Source: Alkaliphilus sp. NP8
GTDB lineage: Bacteria > Bacillota > Clostridia > Peptostreptococcales > Natronincolaceae
Length of the DNA stretch: 33,188 bases
Reading direction: 5' to 3'
Assembly (NCBI GenBank): GCA_015978205.1
Contig: JADWMM010000050.1
Location: 1 to 33,188 of the forward strand
Shown in pieces: positions 1 through 7,466 of this stretch. The translations under genes were made by a program, and so were the position numbers. Numbering within the stretch: position 1 is the first letter of the stretch; every line of letters begins with the position of its first letter. The notes beneath the pieces are model-generated. The model searched no databases. It was not told the origin of the DNA and saw nothing but the letters and a program-made list of their open reading frames with translations.

Positions 1-1
1 T

Positions 2-37
2 CACTTTACTGAAAACTTAAAACCTGCGGAGGAATAA
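2..37 (+). CDS. possible 3' end of an upstream gene (partial)
   Basis: One forward frame stays open from the left edge and ends in TAA at 35-37, encoding HFTENLKPAEE. The other two forward frames close earlier. A hairpin with a T-run follows at 101-137, as expected after a gene end. The fragment is far too short to assign a family, and an open run of 11 codons can occur by chance. Confidence 0.25.
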   Translation, partial: HFTENLKPAEE

Positions 38-70
38 AAACGAATATTTTAAAAAGCTTTTCGAAAAAAG

Positions 71-99
71 TTCAGAAATTGAATATATTATGTTATAAT
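71..99 (+). promoter_or_regulatory. candidate extended -10 promoter ahead of hpt
   Basis: TATAAT at 94-99 is preceded by TG one base upstream (91-92), giving an extended -10 element. TTCAGA at 71-76 matches four of six -35 positions with a 17-base spacer. Transcription would start near 106, inside the hairpin of 101-128, so either this promoter or the terminator reading of that hairpin may be wrong. Confidence 0.4.
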
Positions 100-100
100 T

Positions 101-137
101 GAGGAAGTTATTATTATATAATTTCCTCATTTTTTTT
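101..137 (+). terminator. hairpin with T-run upstream of hpt
   Basis: An 11-bp stem (101-111 with 118-128, one G-T pair) closes a 6-base loop and is followed at once by an A and a run of eight T. This is the shape of an intrinsic terminator for the gene upstream of the window. It overlaps the expected start point of the candidate promoter at 71-99. Confidence 0.55.
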
Positions 138-205
138 AGACTTAAGTTGTATATAAGTTTAATTTTATATTTTAATTTATAACTGAGAATTGAAAGGGTG
201 TTTAC

Positions 206-733
206 ATGGATAAAAATATTGATGCAGTATTATTTTCTAAGGAAGAAATTTCTCAGAAAGTAAAAGAATTAGGGAAACAAATATCTAAAGATTATAATGA
301 AAATGATGAATTAGTTATAATAGGTATACTTAAAGGTGCTAGCATATTTATGGCAGATTTAATACGTGAGATAGATATGTCTGTTAATATTGACTTTATG
401 GCTGTTTCAAGTTATGGAAATTCTACACAAAGTTCTGGAACAGTTAAAATAATAAAGGACTTAGATTTAGAAATAGAAGGAAAGCATATTTTAATAGTAG
501 AAGATATTATAGATACTGGATTAACTTTAAAATATCTAACGAATAATTTGAAATCAAGAAAAATTAAAGGTTTAAAAATATGCACACTATTAGATAAACC
601 AAAAAGAAGAAAGTGTGATTTAGATATTGACTATATAGGATTTGAAATACCAGATAGATTTATTGTAGGCTATGGAATTGATTACGCTGAAAAGTATAGA
701 AATTTACCTTATATAGCATCAATAAAAGAGTAA
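206..733 (+). CDS. hpt: hypoxanthine phosphoribosyltransferase
   Basis: A purine-salvage enzyme of the cytosol that joins PRPP to hypoxanthine or guanine to give IMP or GMP. The 175-residue length is normal for bacterial Hpt. The type I PRPP-binding motif VEDIIDTGLT (98-107) carries the paired acidic residues; LKGA (42-45) and SSYG (68-71) are the other active-site loops, and the C-terminal FIVGYGID (152-159) forms part of the purine pocket. ATG at 206 follows AAGGGTG at a suitable distance. In many Firmicutes hpt lies between tilS and ftsH; neither flanks it here, since a 57-codon gene follows. The assignment is secure; the exact base preference (hypoxanthine versus guanine) cannot be read from the sequence. 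Confidence 0.96.
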   Translation: MDKNIDAVLFSKEEISQKVKELGKQISKDYNENDELVIIGILKGASIFMADLIREIDMSVNIDFMAVSSYGNSTQSSGTVKIIKDLDLEIEGKHILIVEDIIDTGLTLKYLTNNLKSRKIKGLKICTLLDKPKRRKCDLDIDYIGFEIPDRFIVGYGIDYAEKYRNLPYIASIKE

Positions 734-754
734 TATAATATTAAATTTCCAATA

Positions 755-808
755 CCTTGAATAATAATTATAATATTTAATAATACTATAACTAAAGTTT
801 ATTCAAGG
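755..808 (+). promoter_or_regulatory. inverted repeat covering the SD of the 57-codon gene
   Basis: CCTTGAATAA (755-764) is the exact reverse complement of TTATTCAAGG (799-808), with 34 bases between. The right arm includes the first four bases of the SD AAGGAGGG (805-812). In RNA the stem would partly mask the ribosome site, so it could be a translational switch. As DNA it could instead be a dyad operator. Confidence 0.4.
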
Positions 809-818
809 AGGGTTAATA

Positions 819-992
819 ATGAATACAGCAGTAGATTTTGAAGAAATAAAAAAAGAATTTATTGAAGCAGATGTAGATACAAAGATTGATATCTATACAA
901 CTACTTCAGGTCTAAGTGTTGAACAGTTTAAAGAATTATTAAGACATTTTCCCCTACAACATTTAGAAAAATTGGAAAAGGCTATGGCATAG
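819..992 (+). CDS. small acidic protein of 57 residues, function unknown
   Basis: ATG at 819 follows an almost perfect SD (AAGGAGGG, 805-812) with a 6-base spacer, and the frame runs to TAG at 990-992, after which a terminator hairpin follows. The protein starts MNTAVDFEEIKKEFIEADVD and ends LQHLEKLEKAMA. It is rich in Glu, Asp and Lys, has no Cys, no membrane segment and no signal peptide, and looks helical at both ends with a Thr-rich middle (IYTTTSGLS, 25-33). I do not recognise the family. It is probably cotranscribed with hpt, since no good promoter lies between them. The strong SD, the in-place terminator and codon use like its neighbours argue for a real gene. Confidence 0.72.
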   Translation: MNTAVDFEEIKKEFIEADVDTKIDIYTTTSGLSVEQFKELLRHFPLQHLEKLEKAMA

Positions 993-1011
993 AAGTAAAA
1001 ACATAAATAAT

Positions 1012-1046
1012 AAAGACTCTCTTTAATACAAGAGAGTCTTTTCTTG
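1012..1046 (+). terminator. terminator after the 57-codon gene
   Basis: A perfect 12-bp stem (1012-1023 with 1030-1041) closes a 6-base loop. The right arm ends in the T-run, which is interrupted by a C at 1043. Confidence 0.8.
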
Positions 1047-1054
1047 TGTATAAT

Positions 1055-1083
1055 TTGCCTGTTTTATTCTTCTTTATTAGTAT
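1055..1083 (+). promoter_or_regulatory. candidate promoter of the Mrr-like/aro operon
   Basis: TTGCCT (1055-1060) and TAGTAT (1078-1083) are separated by 17 bases. Both boxes are imperfect. The position, just after a terminator and before the long A+T hairpin of the leader, is reasonable. Confidence 0.35.
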
Positions 1084-1101
1084 AAACTTACTATTATTGG
1101 T

Positions 1102-1145
1102 AAAATTAAAATAATATAAATCTTTATTTATATTATTTTAATTTT
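1102..1145 (+). repeat. perfect 20-bp all-A/T inverted repeat in the leader
   Basis: Positions 1102-1121 are the exact reverse complement of 1126-1145, with a 4-base loop CTTT. All 40 arm bases are A or T. It lies 41 bases before the start of the Mrr-like membrane protein gene and would be transcribed in its leader. No uninterrupted T-run marks it as a terminator. Confidence 0.7.
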
Positions 1146-1186
1146 TATTAATTTAAAGGAAAAGATAACATATATAGGAGGATAAT

Positions 1187-2185
1187 ATGAAAAAAATAGA
1201 CGATTTTTTTAGATTCTTAAGCAAACAAATAAAGGGATATAATAAAGATAGAGGAAATAGTTTAAGGTTTAGAAACTATTATACAAGTGTTAAGGAAGAT
1301 AAAAGAAGTCATATTGCTAAAATATTTGACTATTGCATTTGGAGGATCGTAACATTCTTTATAATTTTTTTATACATATATTTAAATACTAGGAGATTAT
1401 TCTTGTCAATTATTTTAGCCACTGTAAGTTTTACTATAATACATGGACTAGCTATAACAGGTAGAAAGCGAAAGTTTAATTCAATGAAAAATCAAAAAAG
1501 GAGACATATAGCAAGTCAAAGAGTTTATAGTGAAATAATGAATAAAACAGTGTATGAAATGAAAGATTATATTGAAGATTTATTTAGTAGTATGGGATTT
1601 AAAGATTTTAATTTGGAACAAAGCCATGAAAGAAGTATAGTTTTAAGTACTATGTACAAAGAAGAGAAGATTATGATATTATTTAATATGTATAAAAATG
1701 ATTTTGATGTAGAATTAAAAGAAGTAAAAGAGTTTAATAATATGATAGTAGAGAATAAGGCTAAAAAGGGAATTTTAATAACAACTTCTGATTTTACAAA
1801 TGATAGCTATAACCATATAGATAAAGATTCGTCAATATTGTTAATTAATAAAGATAAATTACTTAGAATAATTGAAGATAATGGTCTATTTCCTAATGCT
1901 GAGGAAATTGATGAAATGATCGAAAATAAGATAAGTAAAAAAGAAAAAATATGGGCTAAGTATAAGCAATCTGCTTTATCTAAAAATAACATAAAAAAAT
2001 ATATAGTATTAAGTATTTATCTTGCTATAGCAGCTTGGTATACACAGTATACAGTATATTACATGATAATATCTAGCTTTATTTTAGCGCTAACATTAAT
2101 TAATTTTTTATTTAATATATTCAGAAAAAATACTATAGAAGAAAAACAGGAAACTAATCTTGAAGAGCTATTGAATGATATGTAG
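1187..2185 (+). CDS. membrane protein with a degenerate Mrr/restriction-endonuclease-like domain
   Basis: The 332-residue protein has two membrane segments near 53-68 and 72-91, a soluble domain at about 120-235, and two more segments near 272-290 and 292-311. The soluble part resembles the Mrr-type nuclease fold: an N-terminal helix with LFSSMGFKD (132-140), a strand-rich core, then GILITTSDFTNDSY (195-208) and ILLINKDKLLRII (217-229), which match the usual end of the Mrr domain. The catalytic D...QxK pattern is not visible: the expected strand reads ILFNMYKND (164-172) with no Gln. It is therefore probably not an active nuclease. ATG follows AGGAGG. It lies 21 bases before aroC and is probably in the same transcript. 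The fold call is by eye; its role is unknown. Confidence 0.6.
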   Translation: MKKIDDFFRFLSKQIKGYNKDRGNSLRFRNYYTSVKEDKRSHIAKIFDYCIWRIVTFFIIFLYIYLNTRRLFLSIILATVSFTIIHGLAITGRKRKFNSMKNQKRRHIASQRVYSEIMNKTVYEMKDYIEDLFSSMGFKDFNLEQSHERSIVLSTMYKEEKIMILFNMYKNDFDVELKEVKEFNNMIVENKAKKGILITTSDFTNDSYNHIDKDSSILLINKDKLLRIIEDNGLFPNAEEIDEMIENKISKKEKIWAKYKQSALSKNNIKKYIVLSIYLAIAAWYTQYTVYYMIISSFILALTLINFLFNIFRKNTIEEKQETNLEELLNDM

Positions 2186-2206
2186 AAGATTAAGGGGGAG
2201 GACTTT

Positions 2207-3364
2207 ATGCTTCGTTATTTATGTGCTGGTGAATCTCATGGAAAAGGATTGGTGGCGATTGTTGAAGGAATGCCTTCTAACATACCGATTGATATAAACA
2301 GGATAAATGAAGATTTAAAAAAAAGACAGCAAGGCTATGGTAGAGGCAATCGAATGAAAATTGAAAAAGATAAAGTAGAAATAATTACTGGAGTAAGAGA
2401 TGGTAAAACTCTAGGAACACCTTTAACTATTGTAATTAAAAATATTGATTATAAAAACTGGACAAATGTTATGGGAATAGAGAAACTGGAAAATCAACAA
2501 AAGAAAATTTTAGAGCCACGTCCAGGCCATGGAGATTTAGTAGGAGCATTAAAATATAATCATAAAGATATACGAAATGTAATAGAAAGAACTAGTGCAC
2601 GAGAAACTGCTATACGTACAGCAGTTGGTAGTATAGCTAAACAACTTTTATCAAAATTTAATATACAAATTATAAGTCATGTTTTATCCATAGGAGAAGT
2701 TAAATATAAATTTACAGATAAGGATATATTTAAATTTAAAAATCTAATAGAAGAATCTTGCCTTAGATGTATAGATACAAATGTTGAAAAAGAAATGATA
2801 GATGAAATAAATGAAGCCAAAAGAAAAGGAGATTCCTTAGGAGGATCTTTTGAAGTTATTGTTAAAGGAGTACCTGTAGGTTTGGGAAGCTATTCTCACT
2901 TTGATAGAAAATTAGATGGAACCTTAGCTCAAGGAATTATGAGTCTTCAAGGTATTAAAGCCGTAGAGATAGGCGAAGGAATAGATGGTATTACTAATCC
3001 AGGATCAAAATTTCATGATGAAATTCAATATTCTATAGAAAAAGGGTATTATAGAAATACAAACATGGCAGGTGGAATTGAAGCTGGTGTCAGTAATGGG
3101 GAAAATATTATTATAAAAGGACATATGAAGCCAATACCTACTCTTACTCAACCTCTTAAAACAGTGAATATGTTTACTAAGGAAGAAAAAGAAGCAGTAG
3201 TGGAAAGAAGTGATAATTGCGCAGTACCTTCAGCATCAATCGTTGCAGAGGGAATATGTGCTTTTATTATTGCTAAAGAAATGGTAGACAAGTTTGGTGG
3301 AGATAGCATAGAAGAAATGATGTTGAATTATAAAAGTTATATGAATTATTTAAGGGAGAGATAA
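2207..3364 (+). CDS. aroC: chorismate synthase
   Basis: The last step of the shikimate pathway, turning 5-enolpyruvylshikimate 3-phosphate into chorismate with reduced FMN. The 385 residues match the family. Signatures are GESHG (8-12), YGRGNRM (44-50), RPGHGD (105-110), ERTSARETA (127-135), the MAGGIEAGVSNG stretch (287-298) and ERSDNCAVPS (333-342). ATG follows GGGGGAGG. aroB starts one base after its stop, so the two are cotranscribed and probably translationally coupled. B. subtilis calls the same enzyme AroF. No flavin reductase domain is fused, so reduced FMN must come from elsewhere. Confidence 0.97.
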   Translation: MLRYLCAGESHGKGLVAIVEGMPSNIPIDINRINEDLKKRQQGYGRGNRMKIEKDKVEIITGVRDGKTLGTPLTIVIKNIDYKNWTNVMGIEKLENQQKKILEPRPGHGDLVGALKYNHKDIRNVIERTSARETAIRTAVGSIAKQLLSKFNIQIISHVLSIGEVKYKFTDKDIFKFKNLIEESCLRCIDTNVEKEMIDEINEAKRKGDSLGGSFEVIVKGVPVGLGSYSHFDRKLDGTLAQGIMSLQGIKAVEIGEGIDGITNPGSKFHDEIQYSIEKGYYRNTNMAGGIEAGVSNGENIIIKGHMKPIPTLTQPLKTVNMFTKEEKEAVVERSDNCAVPSASIVAEGICAFIIAKEMVDKFGGDSIEEMMLNYKSYMNYLRER

Positions 3365-3365
3365 T

Positions 3366-4463
3366 ATGAAAGAGGTGAAAATAAGTATAGGCAAAGAGCC
3401 ATACTCACTATACATAGGAACAAATTTATTAGAAGATATAGATTCATTATTAAGTTCACATATTAGTGAAAAATCGGTTTTTGTAATTATTGATGAAAAT
3501 GTACTGAATTATTATGAAGAAAAAATAATAAAACCTTTGAAAAATAACACAAGTAAGTTGAGTTATTATATAGTTCAATCTGGAGAGAAAAATAAGTCTA
3601 TTAAAACATACCAAAGTATTATGGAAAAACTAATAGATAATAAATATAATAGAAATTCTGTTATTATTGCTATTGGTGGTGGAGTAGTTGGTGATATGGC
3701 AGGTTTTGTAGCTTCTACATATATGAGAGGTATAGATATAATTCATATACCCACTACTCTTTTAGCTCAAGTAGATAGCAGTATTGGAGGAAAAACGGGA
3801 ATAAACTATAGTAGATTTAAAAATTTAATTGGAACTTTTTATCATCCAAAATTTGTAGTTATAGATACAAATACATTAAATACATTACCTAATAGAGAAT
3901 ATAAAGCTGCCTTTGGAGAAATTATAAAATATGGTATGTTAGCTGATTATACTATATTATTAGATTTAGAGAAAAACTTTGAAGAATATATAAGTAGATC
4001 TATAAATTTAGATAATATAATTTTAAAATGTATACAAATTAAAGAAGAAATAGTAATGAGAGATGAAACAGATTTAGGAGTGAGAAAAATATTAAATCTG
4101 GGTCATACATTTGCTCATGGAATTGAATCTACTACCGAATTTAGTAAGCTTTTCCATGGAGAAGCTGTAGCTTTAGGTTTATTGATTGTTAGCAAGCTCT
4201 CTTTTAATCTTAAGTTAATAACAGAGGATTATTATAAATTTATACATAAGTTAATAAAGAAATATTTTAATAATATATTTCCAGTTTCAATTAATACTGA
4301 TGAACTAGTAAATGCTATGGTTATGGATAAAAAAAATAAATGTAATGATATTACTTTTATATTACCATTAGGCAAAGAAAAAACAAAAGTATGCAATAAT
4401 ATTTCTATTGAAACCATTAAAAACACTATTTTGGAGGCTAACAATGAATATAGTTGTAAATAA
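3366..4463 (+). CDS. aroB: 3-dehydroquinate synthase
   Basis: Converts DAHP to 3-dehydroquinate with NAD and a bound metal ion, the second shikimate step. Its 365 residues fit the family. The NAD-binding glycine-rich segment GGGVVGDMAGF (104-114) and SGEKNKS (72-78) are present. GGKTG (141-145) and the metal ligands Glu185 (in GEIIKYG), His247 (in LGHTFAHG) and His264 (in FHGEAVAL) can be picked out by analogy with characterised enzymes. The start is one base after the aroC stop, with GGGAGAG as SD inside aroC. The 3' end overlaps aroA by 20 bases and contains the aroA SD. Confidence 0.97.
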   Translation: MKEVKISIGKEPYSLYIGTNLLEDIDSLLSSHISEKSVFVIIDENVLNYYEEKIIKPLKNNTSKLSYYIVQSGEKNKSIKTYQSIMEKLIDNKYNRNSVIIAIGGGVVGDMAGFVASTYMRGIDIIHIPTTLLAQVDSSIGGKTGINYSRFKNLIGTFYHPKFVVIDTNTLNTLPNREYKAAFGEIIKYGMLADYTILLDLEKNFEEYISRSINLDNIILKCIQIKEEIVMRDETDLGVRKILNLGHTFAHGIESTTEFSKLFHGEAVALGLLIVSKLSFNLKLITEDYYKFIHKLIKKYFNNIFPVSINTDELVNAMVMDKKNKCNDITFILPLGKEKTKVCNNISIETIKNTILEANNEYSCK

Positions 4464-5727
4464 GGTACATAAAGTTTTAGGAAAGACAAAAGTACCTGGA
4501 GATAAATCTATTTCTCATAGAAGTATTATGATTGGATCTATATCAAAAGGTGAAACTTATATAAACAATCTATTATTATCTGATGATGTTAAAAGTACTA
4601 TAAATTGTTTTGAAAATTTAGGTGTATTTATAGAAAGGAAAAATAATTATACAATAGTTAAAGGTTTAAGCCCTAAAAAATTTAAAATTTACAATAAAAA
4701 GTTAGATGCAGGTAATTCAGGTACTACAGCCAGATTATTATTAGGATTAATTAGTGGCAGTAATAATGGTTATTGTTTTACTGGGGATAGTTCATTGAAG
4801 AATAGACCAATGAAAAGAGTAACTGATCCATTAATAAAAATGGGAGCAGATATAAAATTTTTAGATAATGAAAATTTACTTCCTATTGCAATTAAGGGAG
4901 GAAATTTAAAAGGAATTACTTATAGACTTCCTGTAGCAAGTGCTCAGGTTAAATCTGCTATTATTTTAGCAGGCTTACAAGCTCAAGGAACTACTGTAAT
5001 AGAAGAACCTAAAATAAGCAGAGATCATACAGAAATAATGATAAATTATTTTGGTGGTAATGTTAAAAAAATAGGCAACTGTATCAATGTAAAGGGAGAA
5101 CAATCGTTAATAGGTGATGAAGTTTTTATTCCGGGAGATATTTCATCAGCTTCTTTTTTTATAGTTTTAGCTTTAATTGTACCTGAATCAGAACTTTTAA
5201 TTGAAAATGTTGGACTTAACCCTACTAGAACAGGAATTATAGATGCTCTAATCACTATGGGAGCTAATATTAAAGTAATTTCAGAAAAAATAGCTAATGG
5301 TGAAAAATATGGAGATATTCTTGTTAAAAGCAGCAAATTACAGGGAACAACTATAGAAGGAAATATGATTCCAAGACTAATAGATGAAATTCCTATTTTA
5401 GCTGTAGCAGCTACAATAGCAGAAGGAAAAACTATTATAAAGAATGCAGAAGAACTAAAAGTTAAAGAGTCAAATAGAATAAAAAGTATGGTAAATGAAC
5501 TGAAAAAGATGGGATCAAAAATTGAAGAAACAAAAGATGGAATGATAATAGAAGGACCTACTAAACTTATAGGTACTACAGTTGAAAGTAATGGGGACCA
5601 TAGGATAGCAATGGCTATGGTTATTGCTGGAATGGTTGCAGAAGGGCATACTAAAGTTTTAGATTCAGAATCTATACATATATCTTTTCCAGAATTCGAA
5701 AAAACTTTAAAGGAAATTACAAAATAA
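4444..5727 (+). CDS. aroA: 3-phosphoshikimate 1-carboxyvinyltransferase (EPSP synthase), class II motifs
   Basis: Transfers the enolpyruvyl group of PEP to shikimate 3-phosphate, and is the target of glyphosate. ATG at 4444 follows GGAGG (4433-4437) with a 6-base spacer and gives 427 residues, the usual length; an upstream in-frame ATG at 4408 has no SD. Motifs: GDKS (19-22), GNSGTTARLL (90-99), SAQVK (166-170), RDHTE (193-197), NPTR (259-262), DEIP (314-317) and KESNR (341-345). GDKx, SAQxK, RxHxE and NxTR are the four motifs used to define class II enzymes. However, Gly93 (in GNSGTT) is kept where the tolerant CP4 enzyme has Ala, so glyphosate tolerance cannot be inferred. It is the last gene of the aro run; no clear terminator follows. 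Confidence 0.97.
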   Translation: MNIVVNKVHKVLGKTKVPGDKSISHRSIMIGSISKGETYINNLLLSDDVKSTINCFENLGVFIERKNNYTIVKGLSPKKFKIYNKKLDAGNSGTTARLLLGLISGSNNGYCFTGDSSLKNRPMKRVTDPLIKMGADIKFLDNENLLPIAIKGGNLKGITYRLPVASAQVKSAIILAGLQAQGTTVIEEPKISRDHTEIMINYFGGNVKKIGNCINVKGEQSLIGDEVFIPGDISSASFFIVLALIVPESELLIENVGLNPTRTGIIDALITMGANIKVISEKIANGEKYGDILVKSSKLQGTTIEGNMIPRLIDEIPILAVAATIAEGKTIIKNAEELKVKESNRIKSMVNELKKMGSKIEETKDGMIIEGPTKLIGTTVESNGDHRIAMAMVIAGMVAEGHTKVLDSESIHISFPEFEKTLKEITK

Positions 5728-5840
5728 TACACCATAAATATATTATGTAAACTATTGACCCTATATAATGGTACATATGTTTTAAATATTATAGTTTGGT
5801 AACTTTTATTGAATATTTAAATTATTTAGATAAACAGTAT

Positions 5841-5869
5841 TTGATTTTAAGTCTAAAACCACTTATAAT
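5841..5869 (+). promoter_or_regulatory. promoter of pduL-deoC
   Basis: TTGATT (5841-5846) and a perfect TATAAT (5864-5869) lie 17 bases apart. Transcription would start near 5876, leaving a leader of about 140 bases. That leader holds overlapping A+T-rich inverted repeats (5935-5942 with 5953-5960, and 5941-5951 with 5967-5977), which may be chance in such sequence. The rest of the 5728-6014 gap shows nothing I can name. Confidence 0.55.
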
Positions 5870-6014
5870 AATATTGTATACAAGATTTGATGTTGATTTA
5901 ATATAGTTAATGAAAATATTAATCTTTATATTAAATACTATAATAAAATATCTATAGTATAATTACATATTTTATTAATTTAATAGAATTTTAAATTACT
6001 AAGGAGGAATAATA

Positions 6015-6593
6015 ATGAGTAAGAAAATGTTACCAGCTGCATTATCAAATAGGCATATTCACTTAAGTAAAGAGGATATTGAAACTTTATTTGGAGAAGG
6101 ATATGAATTAACAAGAAAAAAGGACTTATCACAGCCAGGACAGTATGCATGTGAAGAGAAGGTGGACTTAATAGGTCCAAAGAAAAGCATTAATGGTGTT
6201 AGAGTATTAGGTCCAGCTAGACCAAAAACACAGATTGAAGTATCGTTAGCAGATGGTTTTGTTTTAGGTGTTAAACCTCCAGTAAGAGATTCTGGAGATA
6301 TAGCAGGTAGCCCAGGTGTTAAAATAGTAGGACCAAAGGGAGAAGTAGAGCTAAACGAAGGTGTAATAGCTGCAGCTAGACATATTCATATGCACCCAGA
6401 CAATGCAAAAGAATTTGGTGTAGAAGATAATCAAAGAGTAAAAGTTAGAACAACTGGTGAAAGATCTATTGTCTTTGAAAATGTATTAGTAAGATCTAAA
6501 GATTCTTATGCTCTTGAAATGCATGTAGATGTAGATGAAGGGAATGCAGCAGGTCTTAAAAATGGTGATATGGTAGAATTAATTTTAGATTAA
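6015..6593 (+). CDS. pduL: phosphate propanoyltransferase / phosphotransacetylase, PduL type
   Basis: PduL enzymes interconvert acyl-CoA and acyl phosphate (propionyl or acetyl), unrelated in fold to Pta. The 192 residues contain two like halves, with the metal-binding histidine clusters SNRHIHLS (11-18) and ARHIHMHP (121-128) and a further His170 (in [11 protein letters not shown]). The protein begins almost directly at the first histidine cluster, without the N-terminal extension that targets PduL to microcompartments, and no shell-protein gene is nearby. A cytosolic role in acetyl phosphate formation is therefore likely. ATG follows AAGGAGG. deoC starts 14 bases downstream with its SD in the gap, so the pair forms an operon ended by the hairpin at 7289-7323. 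Confidence 0.93.
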   Translation: MSKKMLPAALSNRHIHLSKEDIETLFGEGYELTRKKDLSQPGQYACEEKVDLIGPKKSINGVRVLGPARPKTQIEVSLADGFVLGVKPPVRDSGDIAGSPGVKIVGPKGEVELNEGVIAAARHIHMHPDNAKEFGVEDNQRVKVRTTGERSIVFENVLVRSKDSYALEMHVDVDEGNAAGLKNGDMVELILD

Positions 6594-6607
6594 GTTGGAG
6601 GTATACA

Positions 6608-7276
6608 ATGAATATAGCAAAATATATAGATCATACAATATTAAAGCCTGACACTACTAAAGAAAAAGTAAAAGAAATATGTGCAGAAGCAAAAGAACAT
6701 AAATTTTATTCTGTATGTGTAAATGGTAATAATGTTGCATTTGCTTATGATGAATTAAAGGGAAGTGAAGTTAAAGTAGCTGCTGTAGTAGGGTTTCCTT
6801 TAGGAGCTATGACTTCGGAAGCTAAAGCTTTTGAAACTAAAAATGTTATTGACAATGGTGCTAAAGAAATAGATATGGTAATTAATATTGGGGCACTTAA
6901 AGAAGGTAATAAAGAAGAAGTTTTAAATGACATAAAAGCTGTAGTTGATGCTGCTGGAAGTAAAGCTGTAGTTAAAGTTATTATTGAAACTTGTTTATTA
7001 AGTAAAGATGAAAAAATATTAGCCTGTGAATTATCTAAAAAAGCAGGAGCTCATTTTGTTAAGACATCTACAGGTTTTAGTACAGGCGGAGCAACTATTG
7101 AAGATGTAAAGCTTATGAGAAAAACTGTAGGACCAGATATGGGAGTAAAGGCATCAGGTGGTGTAAGGGATTTAGAAACTGCCTTAGCTATGATTGAAGC
7201 TGGAGCAACAAGAATTGGAGCAAGTGCATCTGTAAGTATTGTAAAGAATCAAAAGAGTAATACAGAAGGATATTAA
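6608..7276 (+). CDS. deoC: deoxyribose-phosphate aldolase
   Basis: Splits 2-deoxyribose 5-phosphate into acetaldehyde and glyceraldehyde 3-phosphate in deoxynucleoside breakdown. The 222-residue TIM barrel shows the Schiff-base lysine Lys152 in VKTSTGF, the second catalytic lysine Lys181 in VKASGG, and Asp89 in [21 protein letters not shown] (60-73) is also typical. SD TTGGAGG precedes the ATG. Its place after pduL suggests that acetaldehyde made here can be oxidised to acetyl-CoA by an aldehyde dehydrogenase encoded elsewhere and then turned into acetyl phosphate by PduL. That link is an inference from gene order. Confidence 0.97.
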   Translation: MNIAKYIDHTILKPDTTKEKVKEICAEAKEHKFYSVCVNGNNVAFAYDELKGSEVKVAAVVGFPLGAMTSEAKAFETKNVIDNGAKEIDMVINIGALKEGNKEEVLNDIKAVVDAAGSKAVVKVIIETCLLSKDEKILACELSKKAGAHFVKTSTGFSTGGATIEDVKLMRKTVGPDMGVKASGGVRDLETALAMIEAGATRIGASASVSIVKNQKSNTEGY

Positions 7277-7288
7277 AGACATATGTAG

Positions 7289-7329
7289 AGGTCCTATTGT
7301 AGTCTATTATTACAATAGGATCTTTTTTT
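7289..7329 (+). terminator. terminator of pduL-deoC
   Basis: A 13-bp stem (7289-7301 with 7311-7323, one G-T pair) with a 9-base loop, followed by an unbroken T-run. A strong intrinsic terminator. Confidence 0.9.
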
Positions 7330-7342
7330 ATTTTATAATAAT

Positions 7343-7371
7343 TTGAGTTAATGTAAAAACTAACATATAAT
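7343..7371 (+). promoter_or_regulatory. promoter of the DUF2207 gene
   Basis: TTGAGT (7343-7348) and TATAAT (7366-7371) with a 17-base spacer. Transcription would begin near 7378, upstream of every candidate start codon of the next gene. Confidence 0.55.
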
Positions 7372-7466
7372 AAAAATGTAAATAGTGAATTTTCATATTT
7401 AATAAAAGTACATAATATTATGATTTGAATAAACTAAATAATACTATTATTAGGAAGGTGTTTATA

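Noticed and set aside
5046-5735. 229-codon open frame on the minus strand within aroA
   Set aside because: It is a low-complexity Ser/Ile-rich shadow of aroA with no SD and no family resemblance, lying opposite a clear gene.
5935-5977. Overlapping A+T inverted repeats in the pduL leader, as a riboswitch
   Set aside because: Arms of 8 and 11 bp are almost all A/T and no known riboswitch motif is visible.
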